Of a DNA stretch of 64,000 nucleotides, positions 46,327-55,180 are shown in pieces. A model generated the notes under the pieces. That model saw only the letters and a list, made by a program, of their open reading frames with translations, was not told where the DNA came from and made no database searches. Origin of the DNA: Sphingopyxis sp. TUF1 (GTDB lineage Bacteria > Pseudomonadota > Alphaproteobacteria > Sphingomonadales > Sphingomonadaceae); assembly GCF_036687315.1 (NCBI RefSeq), contig NZ_CP144683.1:1860001-1924000 (forward strand). Direction: 5' to 3'. The translations under genes were made by a program, and so were the position numbers. Positions within the stretch are counted from its first letter, which is position 1; every line of letters starts with the position of its first letter.

Positions 46327-46818
46327 ATGACCGCCGATCGTCCCGTCACCCTCGCCGCCATCGCCGGCGCGCATGGGGTGCGGGGCGAGGTGCGGCTCAA
46401 GCTGTTCGGCGAAGGCGCGGAAGCTCTCCGCGCCTTTTCCGTTTTCGATGCGGGGGGCGCCAAGCTGACGCTCAAATCGGTGCGCCCCGCCAATCAGGGC
46501 GCGGTCGCGACCTTTGCCGAAATTGCCGACCGCAGCGCCGCCGAGGCGCTGCGCGGAACGCTCCTGACCGTGCCCCGCTCGGCGCTGCCGCCGCTCAGCC
46601 CCGGTGAATATTATCACCACGACCTGATCGGACTGCCGTGCGTATCGACCGACGGGACGCCGATCGGCCATGTCGCCGCGGTCGAAAACTTCGGCGCAGG
46701 CGATATCCTCGAAATCGAAAAGCCCGGCGGCAAGCGTTTCATGGTGCCAATGACCGCGCAGGCGGTGCCTGCCTGGGACGCCGCCGCGGTGACGGTGAAC
46801 GCGGCGTTCATCGAATAA
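46327..46818 (+). CDS. rimM: Ribosome maturation factor RimM
   Basis: Binds S19 and assists 30S head assembly, 163 residues. The N-terminal RimM barrel has LAAIAGAHGVRGEVRLKLF; the C-terminal PRC-barrel half has YYHHDLIGLPCVSTDGTPIGHV and FMVPMTAQAVP. Lies directly after rpsP as usual. In most proteobacteria trmD would be next; here trmD is 4 kb away. The ATG at 46327 matches the family N-terminus. Confidence 0.96.
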   Translation: MTADRPVTLAAIAGAHGVRGEVRLKLFGEGAEALRAFSVFDAGGAKLTLKSVRPANQGAVATFAEIADRSAAEALRGTLLTVPRSALPPLSPGEYYHHDLIGLPCVSTDGTPIGHVAAVENFGAGDILEIEKPGGKRFMVPMTAQAVPAWDAAAVTVNAAFIE

Positions 46819-47021
46819 AGTCCCGGGGAACCACGGGACCGGGCGTCCCTGACCAGTCCTGCAACCCGCCCACAGCCTCGTTTTGAGGCCGACTGCGCTC
46901 ATTTCATCGCACAATGCACTCCAATTACCGGCCCAATGCGCCAATCCTCTTGCCGGACATCATCGGCTCGCGGAAAGGGCAAACCGATCACGCGGGGGCG
47001 GCTCATTGAAGGAGTAGCGTA

Positions 47022-47894
47022 ATGAGTGCGGTTTCCAAAAGTCCGAAATTGCTGTTGCTGCTGACCATGCTGGCTGTGCCGGCGACGGCCATGCAGTCCC
47101 AGGAAACACCTGACAGTGACGTCATGACCACCGTTTATGGCGAGCGAATGCCCGACCCGTCGGAAATGACGAAGGGCCCGCCAGTCGAAGGCATCATCTC
47201 GGCGCGCAGCGGCAACCAGATCCAGGTCACGACCGCCGATGGCACCAAGACGCTCCTCGTCGTCAACGAGAATACCCGTGTAAAGTCCAGCGGTGGCTTC
47301 CTCGGCCTCGACCGCGATAAGCTCGCGACCGACGCGTTGCTCAACGGCCTGCCCGTCAAGGTCGATACGCTGCAATGGTCAGGCGGTCTGTTCGCGAGCG
47401 AGGTCGATCTCAAGAGCAAGGATTTGCGTACCGCGTCGATGATCCACACCGGTACCGATCAGCGCTTCGCCGAACAGACCGCCGCGACCGAGGCGCTGCG
47501 CAGCCGCGTCGGCGACATCGACCAGTATAATGTCAAAAACACCACCAATGTGAATTTCGACGTCGGCAAGGCCGTGCTGTCGGCGCAGGCAAAGGCCGAT
47601 CTTTGCGCGACCGCGACCGCGGCGGATGCGATGGATAACGCGCTGCTGCTGGTTGTCGGTTACACCGACTCGACCGGCAGCCAGGAATTCAACCAGATGC
47701 TCAGCGAAAAGCGCGCGGGCGCTGTCGTCAACCATCTGCAACAGGCATGCGGCTGGAAACCCTACCGGATGCTGACGCCTACCGGCATGGCCGAAGCCGA
47801 TCCGGCGGCGGACAATGAGACACCCGAAGGCAAGGCGCAGAACCGCCGCGTCGCGGTGAACGTGCTGGTCAGCAAAGGCCTCGACGGAATGTAA
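47022..47894 (+). CDS. Exported OmpA-domain protein
   Basis: A 290-residue protein with a signal peptide (LLLLLTMLAVPATAM). A DUF5666-like beta segment (VEGIISARSGNQIQVTTADG, about 55-130) comes next, followed by a C-terminal OmpA-like domain (NVNFDVGKAVLSAQAKADL, VVGYTDSTGSQEFNQMLSEK, QNRRVAVNVLV). It probably binds peptidoglycan at the outer membrane. A GAAGGAG ribosome site precedes the ATG and a GC-rich stem-loop follows the stop. It is the first of the genes that split rimM from trmD. Confidence 0.87.
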   Translation: MSAVSKSPKLLLLLTMLAVPATAMQSQETPDSDVMTTVYGERMPDPSEMTKGPPVEGIISARSGNQIQVTTADGTKTLLVVNENTRVKSSGGFLGLDRDKLATDALLNGLPVKVDTLQWSGGLFASEVDLKSKDLRTASMIHTGTDQRFAEQTAATEALRSRVGDIDQYNVKNTTNVNFDVGKAVLSAQAKADLCATATAADAMDNALLLVVGYTDSTGSQEFNQMLSEKRAGAVVNHLQQACGWKPYRMLTPTGMAEADPAADNETPEGKAQNRRVAVNVLVSKGLDGM

Positions 47895-47902
47895 GACTTG
47901 AA

Positions 47903-47924
47903 GGGGTGGGTCTCGGCCCACCCC
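47903..47924 (+). terminator. GC-rich stem-loop after the OmpA-domain gene
   Basis: Perfect 8-bp stem GGGGTGGG / CCCACCCC with a 6-base loop, 9 bases past the stop. It lacks a T run, so termination may need Rho or be incomplete. Confidence 0.4.
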
Positions 47925-48027
47925 GCATTGACGATAAATCATTGCGATAGATCGAGCTGCGCCTTCGCCCGATTGTTGGCGCTGCCGCGGCCTGCTAGCG
48001 TCGCATTTTCCATTGCCGGAGAATGTC

Positions 48028-49545
48028 ATGCGCTTGCGATCAGCTTTTCCCCTGTTCCTCCTGCTTGCTTTTGCATCACCCGTCGCCGGACAAAATGCTG
48101 CCGCCGACGATCTCGCTGCCGTCACTGCCGACATCGACGCGTTTTTCATGCGCCACCAGGCCGAACAGCATGTGCCCGGCATGGTCTATGGCGTGGTCAA
48201 GGACGGCCGGCTGATATATGTGAAGGGCAACGGCGTTCAGGATCTTGTCGAACGCCGGCCGGTAACAGCCGACAGTCTGTTTCGTATCGCCTCGATGACC
48301 AAGGCGGTGACTGCGCTCGCGATCCTGAAGCTGCGCGACGACGGCAAGCTTCGCCTCGACGACCTCGCCGAGCAGCACGTGCCCGAAATGAAGGGCTGGA
48401 CCTATCCGACCGCCGACAGTCCGCGCATTCGTGTGCGCGACCTGCTCCATCATGTCGGGGGTTTCGTCACCGACGATCCGTGGGGCGACCGGCAGCAGAT
48501 ATTGCCGCAAGAGGATTTCACGCGGATGATCGCCGCAGGCGCGCCGTTCAGTCGCTCGCCGCAGAGCCAGTTCGAATATTCGAACTTCGGCTACGCCTTG
48601 CTCGGCCGCATCGTCGCCAATGCTTCGGGAATGAAATACGCCGACTATGTCCGGCAGGCGATTCTGGCCCCGCTCGGCATGACCGCGAGCGGCTTCGACG
48701 TTACCCGTGCGCCCAAAGCGCGCACCGCGGTCGGCTATCGCTGGGAAAATGAGCGATGGACGGTCGAACCCGAAATGGTCGACGGCGCCTTCAATGCGAT
48801 GGGCGGGCTACAGGTCAGCGCGAACGACTATGCCAAATGGGTTGCGTTCCTGCTTGCGGCATGGCCGGCGCGCGACGATCCCGATACCGGCCCGGTAAAG
48901 CGGGCCACGGTGCGCGAGATGGCGCAGGGGCTCAATTTTGTGAGCATCACCAGTCGCAGGGGCGCGGACGGGGCGGCCGCCTGCACGCAGGCGGTCGCCT
49001 ATGGCATGGGGTGGCGCGTTGTACAGGATTGCGAGCTGGGCTTCACGATGACGCATGGTGGCGGCTATCCGGGTTATGGCAGCTACATTCTCCTGATGCC
49101 CGAGCGCGGCGTCGGCGTCTTTGCCATGGCCAACCGCACCTATGCAGCGCCGTCCGCGCCGACGTGGGATGCCGCGGCGGCGATGGCGAAATCGGGGCTG
49201 ATCGAGGCCCGCGGGGTCCCGGTGACCGCGGCGGTGGCGGGCGCCTATGCCGCGGCCAAGGCAGCTTATGCCGAGGGCGATCTGGGCCCGCTCGAAGGCA
49301 AGCTCGCGATGAACTTCCTGCTCGACCGGTCGGCCGATAACTGGAAGGCCGAATTTGCGAGGCTGAAGGCGGAGGTCGGCGAATGCCCGACCGACGAGCC
49401 GCTTGCACCGAACGGCGCAATGTCGGCCGCCTTCCGCCTCAATTGTCAGAAGGGCAAACTCGACGGAATGTTGCTGCTCGCACCAACGACGCCGGCGACG
49501 ATACAGGCGCTGCGCCTGCGCGTCGTGCCGCCCGAGGCGCAATAG
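48028..49545 (+). CDS. Class C beta-lactamase-fold serine hydrolase
   Basis: Exported serine hydrolase, 505 residues. The signal peptide ends near residue 21 (SPVAGQ). The penicillin-recognising fold shows SMTK (Ser89, Lys92), YSN (Tyr184) and HGG (His343). The C-terminal 120 residues form a separate small domain. It may be an esterase, peptidase or distant beta-lactamase; the motifs do not decide. The ATG at 48028 starts the signal peptide, five codons inside the longest frame. A LysR regulator lies downstream; AmpR-type regulators often neighbour such enzymes, but here a small gene stands between and the spacing is not the ampC-ampR layout. Confidence 0.88.
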   Translation: MRLRSAFPLFLLLAFASPVAGQNAAADDLAAVTADIDAFFMRHQAEQHVPGMVYGVVKDGRLIYVKGNGVQDLVERRPVTADSLFRIASMTKAVTALAILKLRDDGKLRLDDLAEQHVPEMKGWTYPTADSPRIRVRDLLHHVGGFVTDDPWGDRQQILPQEDFTRMIAAGAPFSRSPQSQFEYSNFGYALLGRIVANASGMKYADYVRQAILAPLGMTASGFDVTRAPKARTAVGYRWENERWTVEPEMVDGAFNAMGGLQVSANDYAKWVAFLLAAWPARDDPDTGPVKRATVREMAQGLNFVSITSRRGADGAAACTQAVAYGMGWRVVQDCELGFTMTHGGGYPGYGSYILLMPERGVGVFAMANRTYAAPSAPTWDAAAAMAKSGLIEARGVPVTAAVAGAYAAAKAAYAEGDLGPLEGKLAMNFLLDRSADNWKAEFARLKAEVGECPTDEPLAPNGAMSAAFRLNCQKGKLDGMLLLAPTTPATIQALRLRVVPPEAQ

Positions 49546-49617
49546 TCCGAATGGGGCGGGGTCTAGGCAAGGATGGCCCCACCCCGCTTCATACTGGATT
49601 TTGAAGGGGGCAGGGAA

Positions 49618-49818
49618 TTATCGCGCGCGACGCGGCCGGATGCCGCAACGCGCGGCGGCACGCGTGAACACCGTGTCTTCGCCGGGTGCGCTCGGCAATG
49701 CGATCCATCGGCCAATGCTCCGGAACCACGCCGCGAGCCGCCCGAGGCCGCGGGTGACATCGCTGCTGAACCGGTTGTGACCTTCGTTCCAATCCCGCAT
49801 GAAATGTTCGTCTTGCAT
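49618..49818 (-). CDS. Small conserved-looking protein of 66 residues, unknown function
   Basis: The ATG at 49818 has a strong AAGGAG ribosome site 8 bases upstream. The protein begins MQDEHFMRDWNEGHNRF, continues with amphipathic SSDVTRGLGRLAAWFRSIGRWI and ends in an Arg-rich tail; it has no signal peptide. It is divergent from the LysR gene, with a palindromic operator-like site between the two. The ribosome site and position make it a likely gene. No function is known to me; by analogy with LysR systems it could be the regulator's target. Confidence 0.65.
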   Translation of the reverse strand: MQDEHFMRDWNEGHNRFSSDVTRGLGRLAAWFRSIGRWIALPSAPGEDTVFTRAAARCGIRPRRAR

Positions 49819-49894
49819 CGCAGGTCTCCTTTGTCTGGTGCCCCAAGAATGCGCCTGTCGGCGACGCACCGCCAACAAAAGGCGTGGACCATTA

Positions 49895-49911
49895 TATAAG
49901 GCAGGCTTATA
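49895..49911. promoter_or_regulatory. LysR-type operator candidate TATAAG-N5-CTTATA
   Basis: Perfect 6-bp inverted repeat TATAAG GCAGG CTTATA, in an AT-rich pocket of an otherwise GC-rich region. It contains a T-N11-A core typical of LysR-family boxes. It sits 8 bases before the LysR start and 77 bases before the divergent small gene, so it could serve autoregulation and control of both. Confidence 0.55.
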
Positions 49912-49918
49912 AAGTCTT

Positions 49919-50839
49919 ATGATCCGCCTGCCGCCGCTCGCCGCCATACGCACCTTTGAAGCTGCCGGTCGTTTGCAGAATTTCTCGCGTGCGGCCGAGG
50001 AGCTCGGGCTGACGCAGGCGGCGGTGAGCTATCAAATTCGCCAATTGGAGGATCGGCTGGGGCGCGCGCTGTTCGTGCGCGAAAAGGGGCGCGTGCGCCT
50101 GTCCGAAACCGGCCAGCGTTTGCTCCCCGCGATGAGCAATGCCTTTGCCATGATGACCGATGCCTTCGCCGCGCTCGGCAGCGACGAGGCCGATGTGCTG
50201 ACGATCAACGCCGCCACCAGCTTTGGCGGCACCTGGCTCAGCGCGCGTATCGGCAGCTTTCAGCTCCTATATCCCGAACTCGCCGTGCGGATGTCGATGA
50301 GCAATGACCTGATCGACTTCGATGCCTCGAACGTCGATGTCGCGATCCGCATGGGGCGAGGCGAATGGCCGGGGCTGCGCGCCGATTTCCTGATGCGCCA
50401 GCATCTCGCGCCTCTCGCATCGCCGGCTTTTATTGCGGCGCATGAAATCCGCGAGCCTGCCGACCTGCTGGGCGTCCAGCGTCTCGCGCCGAACGATAGC
50501 TGGTGGACCGACTGGTTCGCGACTGCGGGGGTCGATACCCCGCCTGTGCCGTCGCAGCGCGGAATCGAACTCGACAGCCAGCTTCAGGAAGCGAGCGCGG
50601 TTCAGGCGGGTTATGGCGTCGCCATGATGAGTCCGCTGTTCTGGCAGACCGAACTCGCGAGCGGGCGGATGGTCCAGCCGTTCGACACGATCCACATTTC
50701 GGATCGCGCCTTGTGGCTCGTCCACCGCGAAAACCGCGTCGGCGTGCGCAAGATCGAGCGCTTCCGCGAATGGCTGCACGCCGAACTGGCGAAGGATCGC
50801 CACCTCATGCCTGACGCGCTATGGGAACCGCCGTCATGA
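49919..50839 (+). CDS. LysR-family transcriptional regulator (GcvA-like)
   Basis: A 306-residue regulator. The N-terminal winged helix-turn-helix has [25 protein letters not shown] in total, with the recognition part [16 protein letters not shown]. The effector-binding domain follows (about 90-295), starting [14 protein letters not shown] with [14 protein letters not shown], a GcvA/AmpR-type pattern. The effector is unknown. The stop overlaps the trmD start (ATGA at 50836), tying a regulator to a housekeeping tRNA methylase gene. A palindromic operator candidate lies just before the ATG. Confidence 0.92.
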   Translation: MIRLPPLAAIRTFEAAGRLQNFSRAAEELGLTQAAVSYQIRQLEDRLGRALFVREKGRVRLSETGQRLLPAMSNAFAMMTDAFAALGSDEADVLTINAATSFGGTWLSARIGSFQLLYPELAVRMSMSNDLIDFDASNVDVAIRMGRGEWPGLRADFLMRQHLAPLASPAFIAAHEIREPADLLGVQRLAPNDSWWTDWFATAGVDTPPVPSQRGIELDSQLQEASAVQAGYGVAMMSPLFWQTELASGRMVQPFDTIHISDRALWLVHRENRVGVRKIERFREWLHAELAKDRHLMPDALWEPPS

Positions 50840-51573
50840 CATTCACCGCCGTCCCCCTGACGCTTTATCCCGACATGTTCCCCGGGCCGCTGGGGCACAG
50901 CATGGCCGGGCGCGCGCTCGAAAGCGGAACGTGGGCATGCGCGCCGGTTCAGATTCGCGATTTCGCGACCGACAAGCATCGCACGGTCGACGATACGCCC
51001 GCGGGCGGCGGCGCGGGCATGGTGCTGAAGGCCGACGTGCTCGGCGCGGCAATCGACCACACCATGGCAGCGCATCCCGGTTTGCCCGTCCTCGCGATGA
51101 CCCCGCGCGGCACGCCGATCACGCAGGCGCGCGTGCGCCAGCTTGCGGCCGGTCCGGGCGCGATCATTCTTTGCGGCCGGTTCGAGGGGTTTGACGAGCG
51201 CATCTTCGACGCGCGCCCGATCGAACAGCTGTCGATGGGCGACATTATTTTGTCGGGCGGCGAGATGGGGGCGCTGCTGTTGCTCGACGCTTGCATTCGC
51301 CTGCTTCCCGGCGTAATGGGCGCGGCTTCAAGCGGGGATGACGAATCGTTCGAAAACGGTTTGCTCGAATATCCGCACTATACCCGGCCCGTTACCTGGG
51401 AAGGGCGCACGATCCCCGAAGTGCTGCGATCGGGGGATCATGCGAAGATCGCCGCCTGGCGGAAACAACAGGCGGAGGACATTACTCGGTTACGCAGGCC
51501 GGACCTTTGGGAGCGCCATGAGGGCGCTCGGGCCCGACCTGCCTCTGGCGCGCGGCGAAAAGAAGAGGACTAG
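50836..51573 (+). CDS. trmD: tRNA (guanine-N1-)-methyltransferase TrmD
   Basis: Makes m1G37 in tRNA, which prevents +1 frameshifts, 245 residues. The SPOUT trefoil-knot domain shows [27 protein letters not shown] and [31 protein letters not shown]...[11 protein letters not shown] is the family substrate loop. The ATG at 50836 overlaps the LysR stop and gives the usual N-terminus; an in-frame ATG at 50821 is inside the LysR gene. rplS begins 4 bases after the stop. Confidence 0.97.
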
Positions 51574-51577
51574 AGGC

Positions 51578-51955
51578 ATGAACCTCATCCAGACGATCGA
51601 AGCCGAAGAAATTGCCAAGGCTGGCAAAGATATTCCGACCTTTCGCCCCGGCGACACGCTGAAAGTCGGCGTGAAGGTGGTCGAAGGCGAACGCACCCGC
51701 GTCCAGAATTTCGAAGGCGTGTGCATCGCACGCTCGAACAAGGGCATGGGCTCCAACTTCACCGTGCGCAAAATGTCGTTCGGCGAAGGTGTCGAGCGCG
51801 TCTTCCCGCTCTATTCGCCCAACATCGACAGCATTACCGTCGTCCGCAAGGGCGCCGTCCGCCGTGCGAAGCTTTACTATCTGCGCGGGCGCACCGGTAA
51901 ATCGGCACGTATTGCGGAACGCCGCGATTACCGGTCGGAAGCCGGCGAAGGCTAA
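51578..51955 (+). CDS. rplS: Large ribosomal subunit protein bL19
   Basis: L19 of the 50S-30S interface, 125 residues: [80 protein letters not shown]. Starts four bases after trmD with GAGG nearby; the normal trmD-rplS pair is kept even though the front of the cluster is split. A clear terminator follows. Confidence 0.97.
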
Positions 51956-51992
51956 GGAGAAGTTTCTCCCCACAAAGCCGAAACAGCTTTCC

Positions 51993-52034
51993 AAAACGAC
52001 CGGTTCGGCCAAGGGGCGGAACCGGTCGTTTTTC
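51993..52034 (+). terminator. Rho-independent terminator of rplS
   Basis: Perfect 14-bp stem AAAACGACCGGTTC / GAACCGGTCGTTTT (51993-52006, 52019-52032) with a 12-base loop and a T run, 38 bases past rplS and 30 bases before asd. Confidence 0.92.
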
Positions 52035-52063
52035 GTTTCAAGACATAACAAAAGGACAATTTC

Positions 52064-53089
52064 ATGGGTTACCGGATCGTCGTCGCGGGTGCGACGGGCA
52101 ATGTCGGACGCGAAGTCCTCGCCATTCTGGCCGAGCGTGAATTTCCCTATGACGAGCTGGCAGCAGTGGCCTCGTCGCGCAGCCAGGGTGACGAGCTCGA
52201 GATCGGCGACAGCGGCAAGACCGTGAAATGCCAGAATATCGAGAATTTCGACTGGGCGGGCTGGGACATCGCGATCTTTGCCATCGGCAGCGATGCGACC
52301 GCGATCCACGCGCCCAAGGCCGCGGCGGCGGGCTGCGTCGTGATCGACAACAGCTCGCTTTATCGCATGGACCCCGACGTGCCGCTGATCGTGCCCGAGG
52401 TGAACCCCGATGCGATCGACGGCTATGTGAAAAAGAATATCATTGCGAACCCCAATTGTTCGACCGCGCAGATGGTCGTCGCGCTGAAGCCGCTGCACGA
52501 TGCCGCGACGATCAAGCGTGTCGTCGTGTCGACCTATCAGTCGGTCAGCGGCGCGGGCAAGGCGGGCATGGACGAACTGTGGAACCAGACGCGCCAGATT
52601 TTCGTCGGCGACGAAAAGGATGTGCAGAAGTTCACCAAGCAGATCGCCTTCAACGTCATCCCGCACATCGACAAATTCCTCGACGACGGATCGACCAAGG
52701 AGGAATGGAAGATGGTCGTCGAGACCAAGAAGATTCTCGATCCCAAGATCAAGGTGACGGCGACCTGCGTCCGCGTTCCCGTCTTCGTCGGTCATTCGGA
52801 AGCGATCAACATTGAGACCGAAGAAGAGCTGTCGGCCGAGGACGCGCAGCGCATCCTGCGCGAAGCCCCTGGCGTCGTGCTTCACGACAAGCGTGAGGAC
52901 GGCGGTTACATCACCCCCGTCGAATGCGTCGGCGACTTCGCGACGTTCGTGAGCCGCGTGCGCGAGGATCCGACGGTCGAGAATGGCCTCAACCTCTGGT
53001 GCGTGTCCGACAACCTCCGCAAGGGCGCGGCGCTCAACGCGGTGCAGATCGCCGAGCTGCTGGGGCGCCGGCATCTGAAGAAGGGGTGA
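52064..53089 (+). CDS. asd: Aspartate-semialdehyde dehydrogenase
   Basis: Reduces aspartyl phosphate to aspartate semialdehyde with NADPH for lysine, methionine, threonine and diaminopimelate synthesis. The 341-residue protein has the nucleotide motif VVAGATGNVGREVL, catalytic Cys132 (ANPNCSTAQM), and VVSTYQSVSGAGKAGMDEL. The arginine and histidine region includes CVRVPVFVGHSEA. An AAAGGA ribosome site precedes the ATG. It stands alone between the rplS terminator and a convergent peptidase gene. Confidence 0.97.
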   Translation: MGYRIVVAGATGNVGREVLAILAEREFPYDELAAVASSRSQGDELEIGDSGKTVKCQNIENFDWAGWDIAIFAIGSDATAIHAPKAAAAGCVVIDNSSLYRMDPDVPLIVPEVNPDAIDGYVKKNIIANPNCSTAQMVVALKPLHDAATIKRVVVSTYQSVSGAGKAGMDELWNQTRQIFVGDEKDVQKFTKQIAFNVIPHIDKFLDDGSTKEEWKMVVETKKILDPKIKVTATCVRVPVFVGHSEAINIETEEELSAEDAQRILREAPGVVLHDKREDGGYITPVECVGDFATFVSRVREDPTVENGLNLWCVSDNLRKGAALNAVQIAELLGRRHLKKG

Positions 53090-53096
53090 TCGATAA

Positions 53097-53122
53097 GGGG
53101 GAGGGTCGTTGCGCCCTCCCCC
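53097..53122. terminator. GC stem-loop between convergent asd and M61 peptidase genes
   Basis: Perfect 9-bp stem GGGGGAGGG / CCCTCCCCC with an 8-base loop, 8 bases past asd and 7 before the M61 stop. There is no T run on either side; it may end transcription from both genes. Confidence 0.45.
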
Positions 53123-53128
53123 GCACTG

Positions 53129-55066
53129 TCAAAGCGCGCGTTTCGGCGCGAAAAGGCGATCGAACCCGTCCGCCGTGCCCGCGACCTTTTCCAGATGCGG
53201 CCAGCGCAGGCCGCCGTGATAGGCGATCTCGACATTGCGGTAACGCCCGCCGCGCTCGACGAGCAGGCGCACGGGCGTCTTGCCGTCCGCCGCGGCGCGG
53301 ACCGCGCTTTCGATGCGTTCGCGGCTGTAGCTCATCCCATCGACCGCCACGATCTTGGTGCCGTTGACGATGTCGGCGCGAAACGCCGGGCCGTCCCATA
53401 ATATGCCCCCCGCCACGCCGTCCTTGTCGATCGTCAGGCCGAGCGAATGGGTAAGGTCGACATTTTTTCCCTGCGCCATCCGGTCGCGGTCATAGGCGTT
53501 CGGCGCGTCGCGCCATACGAGACGGTAGCCGGCACACTCGATCCCGCCGAGGGGCGCGGGGCGGCCCGGCGCCTGCATCCGATCGCTCAGAAAACCTGCC
53601 CAGTCGTAGGGATGCACTGCGTTCAGCGCCGCGACGACGTCGCCGAAAACATAAGTCGACTGGCCCCAGTCGCCCTCGCGCCCACCGAAAAAGGCACGCG
53701 CAAAATCGTCGAGGCTTTTCGCATCGTTCGTGGCACCGCGGATCAGCATGTCGGCCTCGAGCCACATCAGCGATCCTTCGTTGTAATAATCCTCAGTCCG
53801 CGACCAGCTTGGGAACGGCTTGGGCTTGCGCGCCGCGATGATGGGATCGAGCGTGGTATCTTCGACCGAACGCCAGCTCCGCCCCGGCTGAACGCTGAAA
53901 TTGGCGGCGTTGCTCGCCCACTCGCCGAGGATCGTTTCCTTCGATTGCATCCCCGACCGGCCGGCGAGAACAAGATCCCAGAAACTCGTCTGCCCCTCAT
54001 AAACCCACAGCAGATTGTCCTGCATCGGCGTGCGGAAGTCGGGGGTCCACAGCTTGTCGGGGCGACGATATTTGCCGTTCCAGCTGTGCACCAGTTCGTG
54101 CGGCAGCAGCCCGCGTTCCCAGTCATTCTCGTCCCATTTGGTGAAATAATCGACCGCGCGGCTGTTCTCGCTCGACCGGTGATGCTCAAGCCCGATGCCC
54201 CCGAGTTCGTCGGTCAGCGCGAGCAGGAACTCGTACCGGTCGAAGTGCCGCATACCGAACAGCGCGACCGCCTCCGACACCAGTGCCGCGTGGCGCGCGA
54301 TATGGTCCGGGCTCGCGGCAAGATAACGGGCCTCGTCAGCGACGACGTTCAGCGTAACCTTGTGGCCAAGGTCCCATTTGCGGAAATGGGTCCCTGCGAA
54401 CATCGGGCTGTCGATCAGCACTTCGTAACTCGTCGGCGCATAGCTGTAGCGATTGCCCGAGGTCTTGAGCCCGTCGAGCGCCGCGACGCCGGTCCAGCCG
54501 TCGGGCAGCGTCACGTCCAGCTGCACGGGGATTTGCCGCGTGAAATAGCCGGCGGGATAGAGGCTGACCTGTTCCCACTGCAAATTCATCATCGTCGGGG
54601 TGACAACGACGCGGCCCTCGCTGCCGCGCGTAGGCGACAGGAAATCGAACGCGACGTCGACGCTCTTTGTGCCCGCGGGCACGTCGATGTCGAAGGCGTA
54701 GACGTCGGTCGGCTGGCGCGTCCAGGCGAGCTTCCTGCCCCCGGCCGATGCCGTGAAGCCCGCCATTTCGGCGATTGCGCCGCGCGGCGCGTGCTTGCCG
54801 GGCAGCCATTCGGGATAGAGCAGGGTCAGCTTGCCGGGCTTTGCCACCGGGATCGTCTGGCGGACACGAAAGATACCCCGCGCGACGTCGGTCGCATCGA
54901 CCTTCAGCACCATCGTGCCGGGATAGGGCTTGTCGGCGGGCAGCGGAATGGTGAGCGGCTGGACGACCGGCTGCGGGCGGCTGTTGCCGTCCTGCGCGAG
55001 CGCGGCGGGAACAAAGGCAAGGGGGGCGGCGAGGAGCGCGGCTGCGACGAACGGTGCTGTTTTCAT
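53129..55066 (-). CDS. M61-family glycyl aminopeptidase with PDZ domain
   Basis: Periplasmic zinc metallopeptidase, 645 residues. The signal peptide ends near residue 25 (PAALAQD). N-terminal beta domains extend to about 250. The catalytic domain has GLEHHRSSE at 292-300 and HELVHSWN at 323-330 (His323, Glu324, His327). A C-terminal PDZ-like region runs from about 540 (LGLTIDKDGVAGGILWDGPA, GTKIVAVDGMSYS). The domain order matches M61 enzymes that remove N-terminal glycine from peptides. The gene stands alone on the minus strand. Confidence 0.94.
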   Translation of the reverse strand: MKTAPFVAAALLAAPLAFVPAALAQDGNSRPQPVVQPLTIPLPADKPYPGTMVLKVDATDVARGIFRVRQTIPVAKPGKLTLLYPEWLPGKHAPRGAIAEMAGFTASAGGRKLAWTRQPTDVYAFDIDVPAGTKSVDVAFDFLSPTRGSEGRVVVTPTMMNLQWEQVSLYPAGYFTRQIPVQLDVTLPDGWTGVAALDGLKTSGNRYSYAPTSYEVLIDSPMFAGTHFRKWDLGHKVTLNVVADEARYLAASPDHIARHAALVSEAVALFGMRHFDRYEFLLALTDELGGIGLEHHRSSENSRAVDYFTKWDENDWERGLLPHELVHSWNGKYRRPDKLWTPDFRTPMQDNLLWVYEGQTSFWDLVLAGRSGMQSKETILGEWASNAANFSVQPGRSWRSVEDTTLDPIIAARKPKPFPSWSRTEDYYNEGSLMWLEADMLIRGATNDAKSLDDFARAFFGGREGDWGQSTYVFGDVVAALNAVHPYDWAGFLSDRMQAPGRPAPLGGIECAGYRLVWRDAPNAYDRDRMAQGKNVDLTHSLGLTIDKDGVAGGILWDGPAFRADIVNGTKIVAVDGMSYSRERIESAVRAAADGKTPVRLLVERGGRYRNVEIAYHGGLRWPHLEKVAGTADGFDRLFAPKRAL

Positions 55067-55180
55067 GGCGACATTCTTTAGACAGGGATGAAGGGGCAGG
55101 TCCAGCGAAAGCCCCTCCCCTGAAGGAGAGGGCTTTGGGGGACTTTGCGCTCTCCCGAAAATCGACTAGACGCCGCGGCC

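Noticed and set aside
49556..49587. Possible terminator after the serine hydrolase (stem GCGGGGT / ACCCCGC)
   Set aside because: The stem is short, the loop is large and no T run follows; not strong enough to list.
48028..50839. An ampC-ampR type beta-lactamase resistance pair
   Set aside because: The hydrolase and LysR genes are on the same strand with a small divergent gene between them. The hydrolase has a 120-residue extra domain, so a resistance role is not supported.
51482..53074. A 530-codon minus-strand frame opposite rplS and asd
   Set aside because: It spans two clearly coding genes and their terminator, which a real gene would be unlikely to do.
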